DNA of 28,570 bases from Amoebophrya sp. A120 (taxonomy: Eukaryota > Sar > Dinophyceae > Syndiniales > Amoebophryaceae), in assembly GCA_905178155.1 (NCBI GenBank), contig CAJINV010000023.1, positions 660,659 to 689,228 of the forward strand, in the 5' to 3' direction. Under the pieces are notes generated by a model. The model was given only the letters and a program-made list of their open reading frames with translations, did no database searches and was not told the origin of the DNA. Each line of letters starts with the position of its first letter. Position 1 is the first letter of the stretch. Positions 17,722 through 27,400 of this stretch are shown in pieces. A program made the position numbers and the translations under genes.

Positions 17722-20700
17722 ATGACGGTGCTGAACTTGAGCGCAGCATGCCTCCAGGAGGCCTTCAACGAAAAATGTGTGCTGATTACGGGCGCCACCG
17801 GATCCTTCGGGCAGCACCTTTATAACCCGCTCAGGTGTTACAATCTCAAACGTTGCAATAGAATATGGAAATCTGTGATGCAAGAGTGCATGATCTAGCC
17901 AACTCTCATAGGATTGCGCATGACAAGTTCCGGAGCCCCAAACCCCACTACAATCTGGCGAAATTTGTATTGCAAAAGGTGGAATGCTGCGCGAGTCTGT
18001 CATGCTCATCATGAAACACATATTCGAGACTCTATTGTAACGCTTGAGATTGTAACGCTTGAGCAAGTCATAACCTTGTTTCCAAAATTCTGGAACACTG
18101 CACCCCAGCTGCGATCGTGATTCTGTCCCGGGACGAGCTGAAACAGTCGGTCATGCAAGAGAAGTTTGGGAGGAGAGTAGCCTATGTAAAAACGAAGCCC
18201 GCCACACCCCAGAGTCGTCAAGATCATTTTGCAATACAAATAAATCTAGAAAATGTTTTCTTGGGAGTCCTCACGCATGTTGACAAGTTCTTGCAGGCTG
18301 TAGTGTAGTGCAGTTTAAAAATATTAGCAAAGGAAGCCCCCGCATAACAAATCCATGTTCTTATCCTAATTTCAGCATTACAAACTATGCTAAAACACGA
18401 ACAGAAATGCTTCACTCTCCTGCGGAGTAGACACCGCATTACAAATCGACGATTCCTGTATTTGTAATTGAAGACCCGCATGACAAGAACTATGGGGTCG
18501 TGTGGGCGGCCCTGTTTTTCCTCAGGATAGAGAGCCACCGTGAAGTATGAACTGCAAAAGCATCGTACTCGTATAAATGCATTACAAATTTCCTCAGCAT
18601 GAGATATAAAAATTTGGAATGCGGGTTTACCTGAAGAAAAAAATTTGTAATGCATGACTGCAATTACTACGACTACGATACTTTTGCACAGGATATGGAG
18701 TACCTTCTCGGGGACATCCGCGACTATGAAAGGCTGACGGACGCCTTCGAGGATGTGGACATCGTCATCCACGGCGCTGCCTTGAAGCAGGTTCCTAGCC
18801 TCGAGCGCAACCCCTTCGAGGCGATAAAGACCAACGTGCTCGGCGCGAACAATGTGATTCGGGCGGCGGCTATGCAAGAAAAAAACTGTATAAGTGTAAC
18901 TCTGTGTCTATAATGCAGAACATGCAACAGAATAATACACCTGTCATGCCAGACAGCCATGAAGTCCTCTTTATTTATGTGTGTTTTATTCCCTTACAAG
19001 CCACGCATGACAGGTTTTCTCTGTCATGTAGAGGAGCAAATTTGTGATCATTTCATGCTGTCAGCTGCCAATAAAGGAAGTTACACTAGCACAATTTTTT
19101 TCTTGGATAGCGGTGGCTTGCGGGGTGAAAAAGTATTATATGTAAAAACGTCCCCACCCCATAGTCAAGTTGGGAACTCAGCAACAAAAATCTAGCAAAT
19201 CTAGATGTTTTGGGAACAACGCATGACAAGTTGCGCGCCGTAGTGTAGTGCATGTTAACAAGGACAAGCGCATCACAAATCCATCTGCTTATCCTGTTTT
19301 CAGCATTACAAATTCCAAAACACGACTGGAAATGCCTCCCTTGGGGATGCGCATGACAAATGTTCCTGTAATCGCAAATCTGCATGACAACTCTGGGGTT
19401 GGAAGTTTGCGAGAATCAGAGTAAGGAATTGTTGGCAAAAAAGTGAGGCGTTGTTCTGTTGGCAAGTGGGCACAAGTTGGCACAGTATGGCTGTTGGCAC
19501 AGTATGGATATGGTTGGTGGCGATAACAGAGTTGGAATATAGTGGCCGGGAGATGATGGTGATGGCACTTTGGCGTCCGCCTGACCCACCCGCCCTGCGT
19601 CTCAAGCCATCTGCGGCCATGGCACAATGGGGGGGCAAAGTGTGTCGCATTTTGTTTAGCATGACAACTCTGGGGTGGGGACGTTTTTGCTCAGGATAAA
19701 AAGCTGATCGCCCTCAGCACCGACAACGCCTCGTCTCCCGTCAGTCTGTATCAAAATGAAATCCTCCCCATATTGAAACGGAAATTTCTGTTGCTGGATT
19801 TGCGTACACAAATCAGATCTGTCTTGCAGCGAGGTACTGCAGGCAAAGCCTAAGCCTGCGTATGGGGGGTTTGGTGTAGGTGCTTGGCATAGCACAGGCC
19901 TGCCATGATGCCGCCACAGCATTACAAATCGCCTGCATAAAGCGACAGACTCTTTGTGCTTGCCCTCCTGCATCAAGAGAGACAGGATTTGTGGTCACAA
20001 ATCAGCATCACAAATTTTCAGACGTGTGCCTTTTCAATACGGGGAGGGGGGATTTTTCCTTACAATAGTCTGTACGGCGCCACCAAGCTCTGCCAGGATA
20101 AACTGATGGTGGCTGCAAATCACATGTACCGAGGAAATATCAAATGTAAAAATGGCTGGGTCTGCCCCCAATTACATAAATTTGGCTGGGTGAGGTAACT
20201 CCCAATTACATAAATTTGCATAGGCTTTAGTTGCTTAAGTGTTCAAATCGCATACAAGTAACGCTCTGCGCGAAGGATAAAATTGCAATAAGAGTTAGTT
20301 CCTGAGATCTTAGATAGTTCCGAAATCCGCAATACAAATCCAAGGTCAGTTCAAATTTCAGTACATAGTTCCTCTCATGCTCCATGTCATAAATGCTTCC
20401 CGATAAATCGATGATCTAGTAGTACTTTACTTTATTTACCTATAGCTCATAATGATTCTTACCCGAATGCTATAATAGTTGTTAATCTAGTTTTTAATGC
20501 GCATTTTGGGGGAAGGGTCATGAACAGTAGTAGTGTCAGCGAATAGTAGTGAGCATGCACCCACGGTGTGCTATTCGCACGGCCATGACACTACTGCGCG
20601 AGCACCCACAGGCTCCCAGGTGCCTAGCGCTTTGGCCAGCGTAGCACCTCGGTAGAGCCTGCGGGACCCCGTGGGCAGAAGTTCATTGCACCCAATTTGT

Positions 20701-23086
20701 ACGTTGCGCAAGTGATAGTATAAGTAGTAATAGTTAGTTCCACCGGTGGACATATTAGCATGCTTAATCTCTCTCTAAATAGTGCAAACACGTAGTTCTC
20801 TTTTATTTTCTTTCTTCATAAAGTTCAAGTCGTTCTCTTCCCTGTGCTGTACCAAGGTCTTGTTTCCAGACAAAACACCAGACATTTTTACATTTGATAG
20901 GAAAAGCCCGCCAGGCACCGGTGGTCTCGGTCGTGCGCCTCGGAAATGTGTTTGGCAGCAGTGGGCTATCAGAATCAAAAATCCCCCCTCCCCATATCAA
21001 AACGAAGTTTCTAATGCTGGATTTGCGTACACAAATCAGATTTGTCTTGCTGGCGAGGACTACAGGCCCATATCAAGCCGGAGTACTTGAGAGGTTTTGG
21101 CCTAGGCGCTTATCATGACAGACGTCGATGCTGTAGGAGCAACAGCATGACGAACTGCCTGTAGCATGTGGCGGAGCCTGTGGAGTTGCCTTCATGCAAC
21201 ACAGAGACGATTTGTGGTCACAAATCACCAACAAAAATTTTTTCCAATAATATACCTTGTCCATATGGGGAGGGGGGAACGTTCCTCGCAATATGGGTCG
21301 GTGGTTCCCCTCTTTTTGCAGCAGGCGCAGCTGAGTGGGACGGTGACCGTGACCGACGAGAACATGTATCAAATGCACATATCCCTGGATGTTTGGAAGA
21401 TTGCCAGTTTTGTCATGCATATTTTGCATAACCCATGATGCCTGTAATGCATGTCCGAGCATTATAGATTTTTAAAGGGCCCTCTGATGCGTATTCCGCA
21501 TAAGAAACGCGCACTCTGCGTAGCACAAACTGAACTCCTCTTGCTGGTCATGCAAAAATACTTACAGACTTTTTTCACCTTCCAAAGACAGCATCACACG
21601 TTGCAACCTTCCAGATTTCCAGGGATATTTGCATTTGATAACATGACGCGTTTTACAATGGCTCTGGACGAGAGCGTTGGCTTCGTGGTGAATTGCATCA
21701 ACATGATGCCTATCAACTGCAACTATCGATCTGGATGTCTGGAAGGTCGCAAGACTTGTCATTGATGTTCTTTTGTATGACCACCCATGATTGTCTGTGA
21801 TGCATCACCTAGCAGTGGTTCACAGATTTTTTTTAGAGTCCGTCCTTATGCCTAATCCGCATGAGAGATAATGCCCTCGTCTCTGTGTAGCAGGAGAAAC
21901 TAGGTTCCTCTTGCTAGTCATGCAATTTACGGATTTTTTTTTTAGGATCCAAAGACAGCGTCACAAGTTGCAACCTTCCAGAATTCCAGGGCTAACATTT
22001 GCATTTGATAGTGCGCGGCGGTGAGATTTTCGTACCCAAGTTGAGTACGTATCGCCTGGGCACTCTGGTGGATGTTTTTGCAAGTGAAAACATAGCCGTA
22101 AGCACGGTGGGCGCGCGACCAGGGGAGCGAATTCACGAAGTGATGGTTCCTATCCTGTGCAAAAGTATCGTACTCGTATAAATGCATGACAAATTTTCTC
22201 AGCATGAGAAATGAAATTTGTAATGCGGATTTACCTTCAAAAAAAGATTTGTAATGCATGTTTGCAATTACTACGAGTACGATACTTTTGCACAGGATAG
22301 TTCCGCAGGATGAAGCAGTGAACGCGCTCGAGTTCGACTATCAAGTGCAAATATGATTGGGTCTGGAAGAGTGCAAGTTTGTCATGCTTGTCTGGCATGA
22401 CTCTTAAATCTCTCATGCACATTATCCAAGAGCTCCATTTTGTTGTCATGCAGAAACGCAGTTTGTCATGCAGAATAGGCAACACCCAGAAGCTCAGAAG
22501 CTTGTCGTCCTGAGCCAGCACTTGTGGCCTCCTCATGATACGCCACCCTGCATCACAAGTTGCCAGGCCCAGACATATTTGCATTTCATATCGACGACCA
22601 CTTTGTCATTTGTCCCGACGGCCCTTGGTGGGATGCGGAGCGGAAATTCTACAAGGAGAGCAAGCAGGGGAAGCACGTTGGGCGCAACTTTGTCTACTCG
22701 AGCAACGGCGATGAGAGTGGGCCCTCTTATCATTTGTAAAAACGTCCCCATCCCAGAGTCAAGATGGGGATTTTGCAACACAAACCTTAAAGTCTTGGGA
22801 GCCACGCATGACAAGTTTCAGTCTGTAATGTAAAACTGCAGTTTAGCAAGGGAAACCGCATAACAAATCCATCTCCTTATCCTGTTCACGGCATTACAAG
22901 TTCCAAAACACAATGGGCAATGGCTCTCATGGGGATGCGCATTACAAATGCTCTTGTGCTTGCAGATCTGCATGACAACTCTGGGGTGAGGACGTTTATT
23001 TTACACGGGATACTTCTAGCACGTTCGTTAGCAAAGAGGATCTCCAAGGGCTTTTAGCGGACGTGCTCGACCGAGCCGAAAACTGA
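17722..23086 (+). CDS. pseB: PseB-like UDP-N-acetylglucosamine 4,6-dehydratase, 14 exons
   Basis: Exons: 17722-17820, 18078-18177, 18535-18545, 18701-18870, 19115-19133, 19704-19748, 20073-20137, 20905-20966, 21299-21366, 21646-21710, 22016-22150, 22305-22338, 22596-22727, 23018-23086. They total 1074 nt, 357 residues, TGA stop, close to the usual bacterial PseB/FlaA1 length. It is a short-chain dehydrogenase/reductase: NAD-binding GATGSFG (24-30), SRDELKQ (50-56), GDIRD (74-78), HGAALKQVP, STD (138-140), YGATK (149-153), VRLGNV (180-185), GGEIFVPK (236-243) and ARPGERIHEVM (268-278). PseB enzymes dehydrate and epimerise UDP-GlcNAc at C5, the first step toward pseudaminic acid. The start is the first ATG after an in-frame TGA at 17689, in context CACCATGA. 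The normally conserved Lys after the catalytic Asp140 is Asn141. No signal peptide is visible, so the product is probably cytosolic. A bacterial origin is likely but no tree can be built here. Confidence 0.95.
17821..18072. mobile_element. Introner C1, family V
   Basis: 252 bp, TSD ACCTT (17816-17820 and 18073-18077). The ends are TATAACCCGCTCA and TGAGCAAGTCATA. The joined frame GSFGQHLVSKILE follows the PseB family exactly after the NAD-binding glycines. Confidence 0.96.
18178..18529 (+). mobile_element. Introner C2, family III, forward
   Basis: 352 bp, TSD GAGAG (18173-18177 and 18530-18534). The left end is a mutated TAGCCTATGTAAAAACG, so the element start was placed by the TSD. The joined frame reads KFGRRATVKY. 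Confidence 0.93.
18546..18695. mobile_element. Introner C3, family VI
   Basis: 150 bp, TSD TGAAG (18541-18545) and TGGAG (18696-18700), 4 of 5. With C2 it defines an 11-nt exon (18535-18545). The ends GTATG and CACAG imitate GT-AG sites, but only the TSD rule gives ATVKYLLGDIRD, the family spacing. Confidence 0.94.
18871..19109. mobile_element. Introner C4, family IV
   Basis: 239 bp, TSD GCGGC (18866-18870) and GCGGT (19110-19114). The TIRs have diverged (TATGCAAGAAAAAAACTG, ending TTGGATA). It leads into the 19-nt exon 19115-19133. The joined frame reads VIRAAAACGV. Confidence 0.93.
19134..19698 (+). mobile_element. Introner C5, family III, with 277-bp insert
   Basis: 565 bp, TSD AAAAG (19129-19133 and 19699-19703). 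Near its right end the 18-bp block GCATGACAACTCTGGGGT occurs twice (19382-19399 and 19659-19676), bracketing foreign sequence. The joined frame reads CGVKKLIALSTD, matching PseB. Confidence 0.94.
19400..19676. repeat. Insert with flanking 18-bp direct repeat inside introner C5
   Basis: A 277-bp segment (one repeat copy included) absent from other family III copies. It contains several TTGGCA motifs, including a near-tandem TTGGCACAGTATGG pair around 19479-19508. It may have arisen by template switching or by insertion with a long duplication. Confidence 0.7.
19749..20067 (+). mobile_element. Introner C6, family I, forward
   Basis: 319 bp, TSD GTCTG (19744-19748 and 20068-20072), ending TACAATA. 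It splits the active-site region between SSPVSL and YGATK; the catalytic Tyr149 is the first codon after the junction. It is closely related to B4. Confidence 0.96.
20529..20595. repeat. Imperfect inverted repeat in the core of introner C7
   Basis: AGTAGTGTCA (20529-20538) and GCGAATAG (20539-20546) are mirrored by CTATTCGC (20571-20578) and TGACACTACT (20586-20595), with a few unpaired bases. It could form an extended hairpin in RNA, or be a remnant of another element nested in C7. Confidence 0.75.
20618..20649. repeat. GC-rich hairpin in the core of introner C7
   Basis: AGGTGC (20618-20623) pairs with GCACCT (20644-20649), and the inner CTAGCGC pairs with GCGTAG with a single bulge. It sits about 20 bases after the larger inverted repeat. 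Function unknown. Confidence 0.65.
20967..21293 (+). mobile_element. Introner C8, family I, forward
   Basis: 327 bp, TSD TGGGC (20962-20966) and TGGGT (21294-21298). The right TIR has a mutated T-run (GGAACGTTCCTCGCAATA). The joined frame reads FGSSGPVVPLF, the conserved PseB stretch. Confidence 0.95.
21367..21640. mobile_element. Introner C9, family II
   Basis: 274 bp, TSD ACATG (21362-21366 and 21641-21645). It has a CCCTGGATGTTTGGAAG variant of the family II arm, shared with C10 and E6. The joined frame reads TDENMTRFTMALDE. Confidence 0.95.
21711..22010. mobile_element. Introner C10, family II
   Basis: 300 bp. The flanks ATGCC (21706-21710) and GTGCG (22011-22015) match at only 3 of 5. 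The frame is nevertheless certain: the join reads MMPGGEIFVPK, as in PseB homologues. Confidence 0.92.
22151..22299. mobile_element. Introner C11, family VI, 149 bp
   Basis: The shortest full-looking element of the VI type, with long arms: TATCCTGTGCAAAAGTATCG and its inverse. TSD GTTCC (22146-22150 and 22300-22304). The joined frame reads HEVMVPQDEA. Confidence 0.96.
22339..22590. mobile_element. Introner C12, family II
   Basis: 252 bp, TSD TCGAC (22334-22338 and 22591-22595), ending TTTCATA. Same orientation and subfamily as B0. The joined frame reads LEFDDHFVIC. Confidence 0.95.
22728..23012 (+). mobile_element. Introner C13, family III, forward
   Basis: 285 bp, TSD CCTCT (22723-22727) and CTTCT (23013-23017). 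The right arm is altered (GACGTTTATTTTACACGGGATA). The joined frame reads SGPSSTFVSKEDL, in the C-terminal tail of PseB. Confidence 0.94.
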
Positions 23087-23541
23087 TCAGGCTGTCCTGT
23101 GCTGTCAGGCTGCAGTCATGGAGTAGTACTAAGTTGTTGTGCTGAGTGTACTAGTTTTTGATTTTGTTACAACTACATGGGGGAACAAAACAAATAAGAA
23201 CAGTGGAACAAGAAAAAACAAATAGGATTTTTTACTTCTTTCGCGCCGTCGTGGGTTTTTTTTTGTTGATAAAAAAGAACCTCACCACGACGAGCAGCAG
23301 GATCTCGGTAGAATATTAGTACTGAGATGACTATTAGTCGTGCAGTAAACAAGAAAAAGAAAATCACTTTTTTTGATATACCATTTGCTACTTGCAACTG
23401 CCCATCTACTGGCTACTTACTCGTCGTCGTCGTCCTGCGATAAAGCTGATTGAAAATACCAATAAAACTAGTCAAGCAAGAGCCTTACTATGGGACGATG
23501 CATTTGTAGTTTTATTATTTTTCGCTGGAGGAGTTTTTCAA
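23087..23541. other. Intergenic region C-D
   Basis: No conserved gene is visible. A frame is open from about 23380 into candidate gene D but lacks an ATG before 23542. A hairpin at 23247-23292 lies about 160 bases after the stop of gene C. Confidence 0.4.
23247..23292. repeat. Hairpin downstream of gene C
   Basis: CGTCGTGG (23247-23254) and CCACGACG (23285-23292) enclose a T-run facing an A-run, giving an 8-bp GC-rich stem that can extend through A:T pairs. It could act in 3' end formation or be a short inverted-repeat relic. Confidence 0.5.
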
Positions 23542-24047
23542 ATGGTGATGCTGTTGTCACAAATTAAGTATTCTGAAATCGTCATCAACTGCGTGCTCAC
23601 GTATCAAATGCAAATATGTCTGGGTCTGGAAATCTGTGATGCTGAATTGAGCATGATTGAAGCGCTTGCAATGGCAGCCAGGCATGACAAGTTTTGGAGA
23701 CGCCTGCGAATGCCTACCACGCATCACAAATTGCAGCGTTTTTGCATGACAAAACAAGCTTCTCTTTTGCTGCTCATGCAACACAGATTTTCCAGGAATG
23801 CAAGACACGCATCACAAGTTCCACTGTTACAGACCCAGACATATTTGCATTTGATATAACGAGTCAACTGACCATTTTACTGGCTGCTCGGACCACTGCG
23901 AGGACAACTGGAAGTGAAAGTGAAGCCAAAGTGCTGCTGTCCACAGTAAAAACAAGTAAAGCTGCTTCCAGACGAGAGCTGTGCGGCCTCTTTGAATGCT
24001 ATAGCTCCACGACCGGCTCTGGAAATATTAACTTGTTGTGTTGTTGA
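23542..24047 (+). CDS. Small hypothetical protein, 2 exons, weak candidate
   Basis: Exons 23542-23601 and 23862-24047 join into 246 nt (81 residues, TGA) when introner D1 and one TSD copy are removed. The frame is open on both sides of D1, the same signature as in the firm genes. Hydrophobic stretches flank the junction (MVMLLSQI and VINCVLTSQLTILLAA), followed by a Thr/Ser/Glu-rich tail. No family is recognised. The frame stays open about 160 bases upstream without an ATG, so a non-ATG or unseen upstream exon is possible. It may also be non-coding with a fortuitous frame. Confidence 0.35.
23602..23856. mobile_element. Introner D1, family II
   Basis: 255 bp, TSD TCACG (23597-23601) and TAACG (23857-23861), 4 of 5. 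The ends are full family II (TATCAAATGCAAATATGTC, ATTTGCATTTGATA). Elsewhere these elements sit in transcribed sequence, so this one suggests a transcript here. Confidence 0.93.
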
Positions 24048-24412
24048 CTGTAAGTACACTCACATTTTATTTCATCCAGAGTAGCAGCTTATTCCATATC
24101 AACAGCACGCTCAGGCATGATGACAGGGCGTCACAAATTTTTCGAGGTAGCTTACTGCAGATTCATTCGCGGCCATCAAAAGCATAATTTAAAATATTCT
24201 TTACTAGGTGGCTTCTTCCAGCAGGTCAACAAGGTCGTGTAGGCGACTACTAGTGTACGACCAGTAGCTACCACCACAGTTAATACAATCCGAAGGCGAA
24301 GTCTGGTAGCTTTTCCGGACAAGTTGAATTCGCCCATGCTATGGCAAGCATGCGAAAAATGCTTTGAAAAAGGGCACCGAACAAGAAGTCGCGGTTCTTG
24401 CTGCTCGACAGG
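24048..24412. other. Intergenic region D-E
   Basis: No introner and no recognisable gene. A pyrimidine stretch ending CATCCAG near 24070-24079 could be an acceptor for gene E. The in-frame TGA upstream of the gene E start lies at about 24366. Confidence 0.4.
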
Positions 24413-27400
24413 ATGGGACCACAGCGGCAGCCTTTTTTTTCGCATCCCTCCGGGCGAACAAGCCGGTTATCTTCGTGCTGCCCGTATCCTGAGTAAAAAC
24501 GTCCCCACACCAGAGTCAGGATGGGGATTTTGCAACACAAACCTAGGAGTTTTGGGAGTCACGCATGACAAATTGCACTCCGCAGTGTAGTGCTGGTTAG
24601 CGAGTGCAGCCGCATCACAGATTCATCTGCTCATCCTGTTCACAGCATCACAAATACCAAAACACGACTGTACATGGCTCTCATGGGGATGCGCATTACA
24701 AGTCTTCCTGTCTTTGCAAATCTGCATTACAACTCTGGTGTGGGTACGTTTTTACTCAGGATAGCCCGTTGTGTAGCTTTATCGGGGTGGCGATTTTCGT
24801 CAGCGTTCTGCAGTATCGCGTGCACCAACGCAGTGGCGGGAAGCTCGCGCCCTGCGGCGTTCGTCGTGCCGTGGTGACGGGCGGCGGGGCGCCAGGTGGT
24901 GCTAGTGGTCCAGGGCAACTGCAACAGGAAGTACGCACTCAGCGAGATTATCATGCCGTCCAAGAACAAGCTATCAAATGCAAAAATGTCTGGGTCTGGA
25001 AGAGTGCCAGACTTGTCATGCTTGTCTGGCATGACTCGAGAAGCTGTGTTGCATAGACACGAAAAGGCCCTCTTCCCCTGTCATGCAAAAACGCAGTTTG
25101 CCATGCGGAATACGCAAGACATGGGAGCGAAAAAATTTGTCATGCATAGCTGCGTATTGCAGTGCGTCTACCATTCACTTTTAGCATTACAAGTTTCCAG
25201 AATTAGACGTATTTGCCATGCATACAGGCTGCTCTCGTACAACAACCAGCCGAGACCAGTGGAACTACGAGGACCCCGTATCAAAAGGAAAAATCCCCCC
25301 TCTCCATATCGAGATGGAAATCTGTGATGCGGGATTTGTGTACACAAATCGGCTTTGTCTTGCAGTAGATAGAAGACTGCAGGCAGATACAAAGCCCGAT
25401 ATTAAACACACTCTGATAATATAACCACGTAGCAAAGCACCCATATCCTCCGTAGAAGGCCATACAGCATATACAAATTGCCTGCAGAACGCGGCGGGGT
25501 TTTTGGAAGATTTGCATTCTTGCAATACAGAGAACAAGATTTGTGGTCTCCAAGCAGCATCGCAAATTTTCCGAAGTGTAGTCCCGTTTTGGTCTGGGGA
25601 GGGGGGATCGGGATTTTTCCCCGCAATATTACCCCAGCTGCAGCGTCCTCGACGAGCGCCGCAGGAGGAGCCCTCGATCACAAGCGATGTGAGCTCGGTG
25701 AGCAGACCCTTTGGGATCCCTTCCGCGGAGCACCTGGTGAAGGGGGAGGTAGTAGTAGTGGTGCAGCCGGAGGCACTGTGCTCGGACGTCCTCTTGCCGC
25801 AAGAAGCCTGCTACCCGAGTTTTTGCAGGTGTACGGGCGGCGACCGGGCGGGCAAAACGCGGGCGGGGGTGGGATATTCCACCATTTTGCGCTGTGGGTG
25901 ATTGTGAAAGCCCTGAAGCCGACGCATGTGATCGAGTCCGGTTGCCACACCGGCGTCGGCAGCTGGGTGTTACGGCAAGCCGCCGGTGCAGACGCCCACT
26001 TCACCTGCGTGAGCCCGGAGCAGCCCTCCACCTACGTGGACAAGATGGGTCCGGAGAAATATGAAAAGGAAAAATCCCCCCTCACCATATCAAAACGAAG
26101 TTTCTGATGCTGGATTTACGTACACAAATCAGGTTTGTCTTGCTGGAAAGGACTGCAGACCCATATCAAGCCTGAGTAGAGAGGCTTTGGCCTAGGCGCT
26201 TAGCATGAGAAACGTCTATGCTGTAGGCCCAGCGGCATCACAAACCGCCTGCATAATGCGGCAGAGCCTGTGGAGTTGTCTTCTTGCAAGACAGACGTGA
26301 TTTGTGGTCTCAAATCAGCAAGACAAATTTTCGGAAACATACCTTTTCGATATGGGGAGGGGGGATTTTTCCTCTCAATAAGAAAAGCAAATACTTCACG
26401 GGCGCCAATTTCAAAGACTTCACGAAAATTGACTGGACCGGTTGGCTATGGATTGCAAAAGTGTCTGGGTCTGGAAGATTGTAACTTGTCATGGTAAATC
26501 TGAAGCATGCAAAAATCTGTGTTGCATGAATGCCAAAAGCTGTCCACTATAGATCAAGTTGGAAGGAAGTTTCTCATGCAGAATAGGCATGGCAGAGACC
26601 TCGCAGAGTCTGTCATGCTAAGCCCCGCATTCCAGACCTCATGGGTCATGGAAAATCTGCATGACAAGTCTACAATCTTCCAGACCCAGACATTTTTACA
26701 TTTGATATTGGCCCAAGGAGACGACTCTGCTTTTTTTCGATGACCATCAGGCCTGCGTGCGCCGGGTGGAGGAGGCGCAGGACCGCGGGTTCCGCCATCT
26801 GGTATCAACTGCAAATATCCCTGGATGTCTGGGAGGTGATTGCGAGATTTGTCATGCTAGTTCGGCATGACTCTGAACTCTGTATTGCGTGGCCGCGAAG
26901 ACGAACTCCTCTTATCTGTCATGCAAGAACGCAGTTTCTCAGGGGAGTACGCAACTCAGAACCACGGAAAAACTTGTCAGCATGCTGGGCAGCGCATACA
27001 AAATTACATGGCGCTCACTAACTATTCCCTTTCTTGCATCACAAGTTCTTTCCAGACATCTAGACATATTTGCAATGCATATCTGGTCTTCGATGACAAC
27101 TACGTGCCCGGACACGGCGACAACATGTCCCTAAAGCGAATCTGCCAGAAGGACATGTACCCCGCCCTGCGGTTTCCCATGGTGTTTTCCGATAACTTCA
27201 ACCGAAAAAAGCGGCCTTTGTCGGACGAGGAATTCGGAACCTACTATCAAAAGGAAAAATCCTCCCACCCCATACTCAAACTAGAAATTTGTGATGCAGA
27301 TTTGTGGTCACAAATCAGCTTTGTCGTGCTAGAACGGAAAAGATGCGGACTATAGTTCTGGTTTGCGTGGGAAAGCGTTGCATCTTCAGCATGACAGGAG

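Larger units (their letters stand above)
20138..20899. mobile_element. Introner C7, family II, 762-bp variant
   Basis: The longest complete element: 762 bp with perfect TSD GGAAA (20133-20137 and 20900-20904) and family II ends (TATCAAATGTAAAAATGGC and GACATTTTTACATTTGATA). The core is AT-rich and lacks the usual family II interior. It holds a direct repeat CCCAATTACATAAATTTG (about 20168 and 20201) and two hairpins. No transposase frame is visible. The joined frame reads MYRGKARQAP. Confidence 0.92.

Noticed and set aside
18546-19698. Conventional GT-AG introns suggested by GTATG and CACAG, or GTATT and CTCAG, at C3 and C5
   Set aside because: For C5 this would shift the upstream exon out of the frame that gives ACGVKKLIALSTD. 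For C3 it gives an alternative join that fits PseB spacing less well. The same ends are absent from most other elements.
20630-20690. tRNA-like stretch (GCACCTCGGTAGAGC followed by AGTTCATTGC) in introner C7
   Set aside because: The A and B box likeness is imperfect, and no acceptor stem or proper anticodon arm can be drawn; the segment forms a different hairpin.
23877-24059. Minus-strand frame opposite candidate gene D
   Set aside because: It stops before the D1 junction, so removing D1 gives no continuation; the plus frame is open across the junction.
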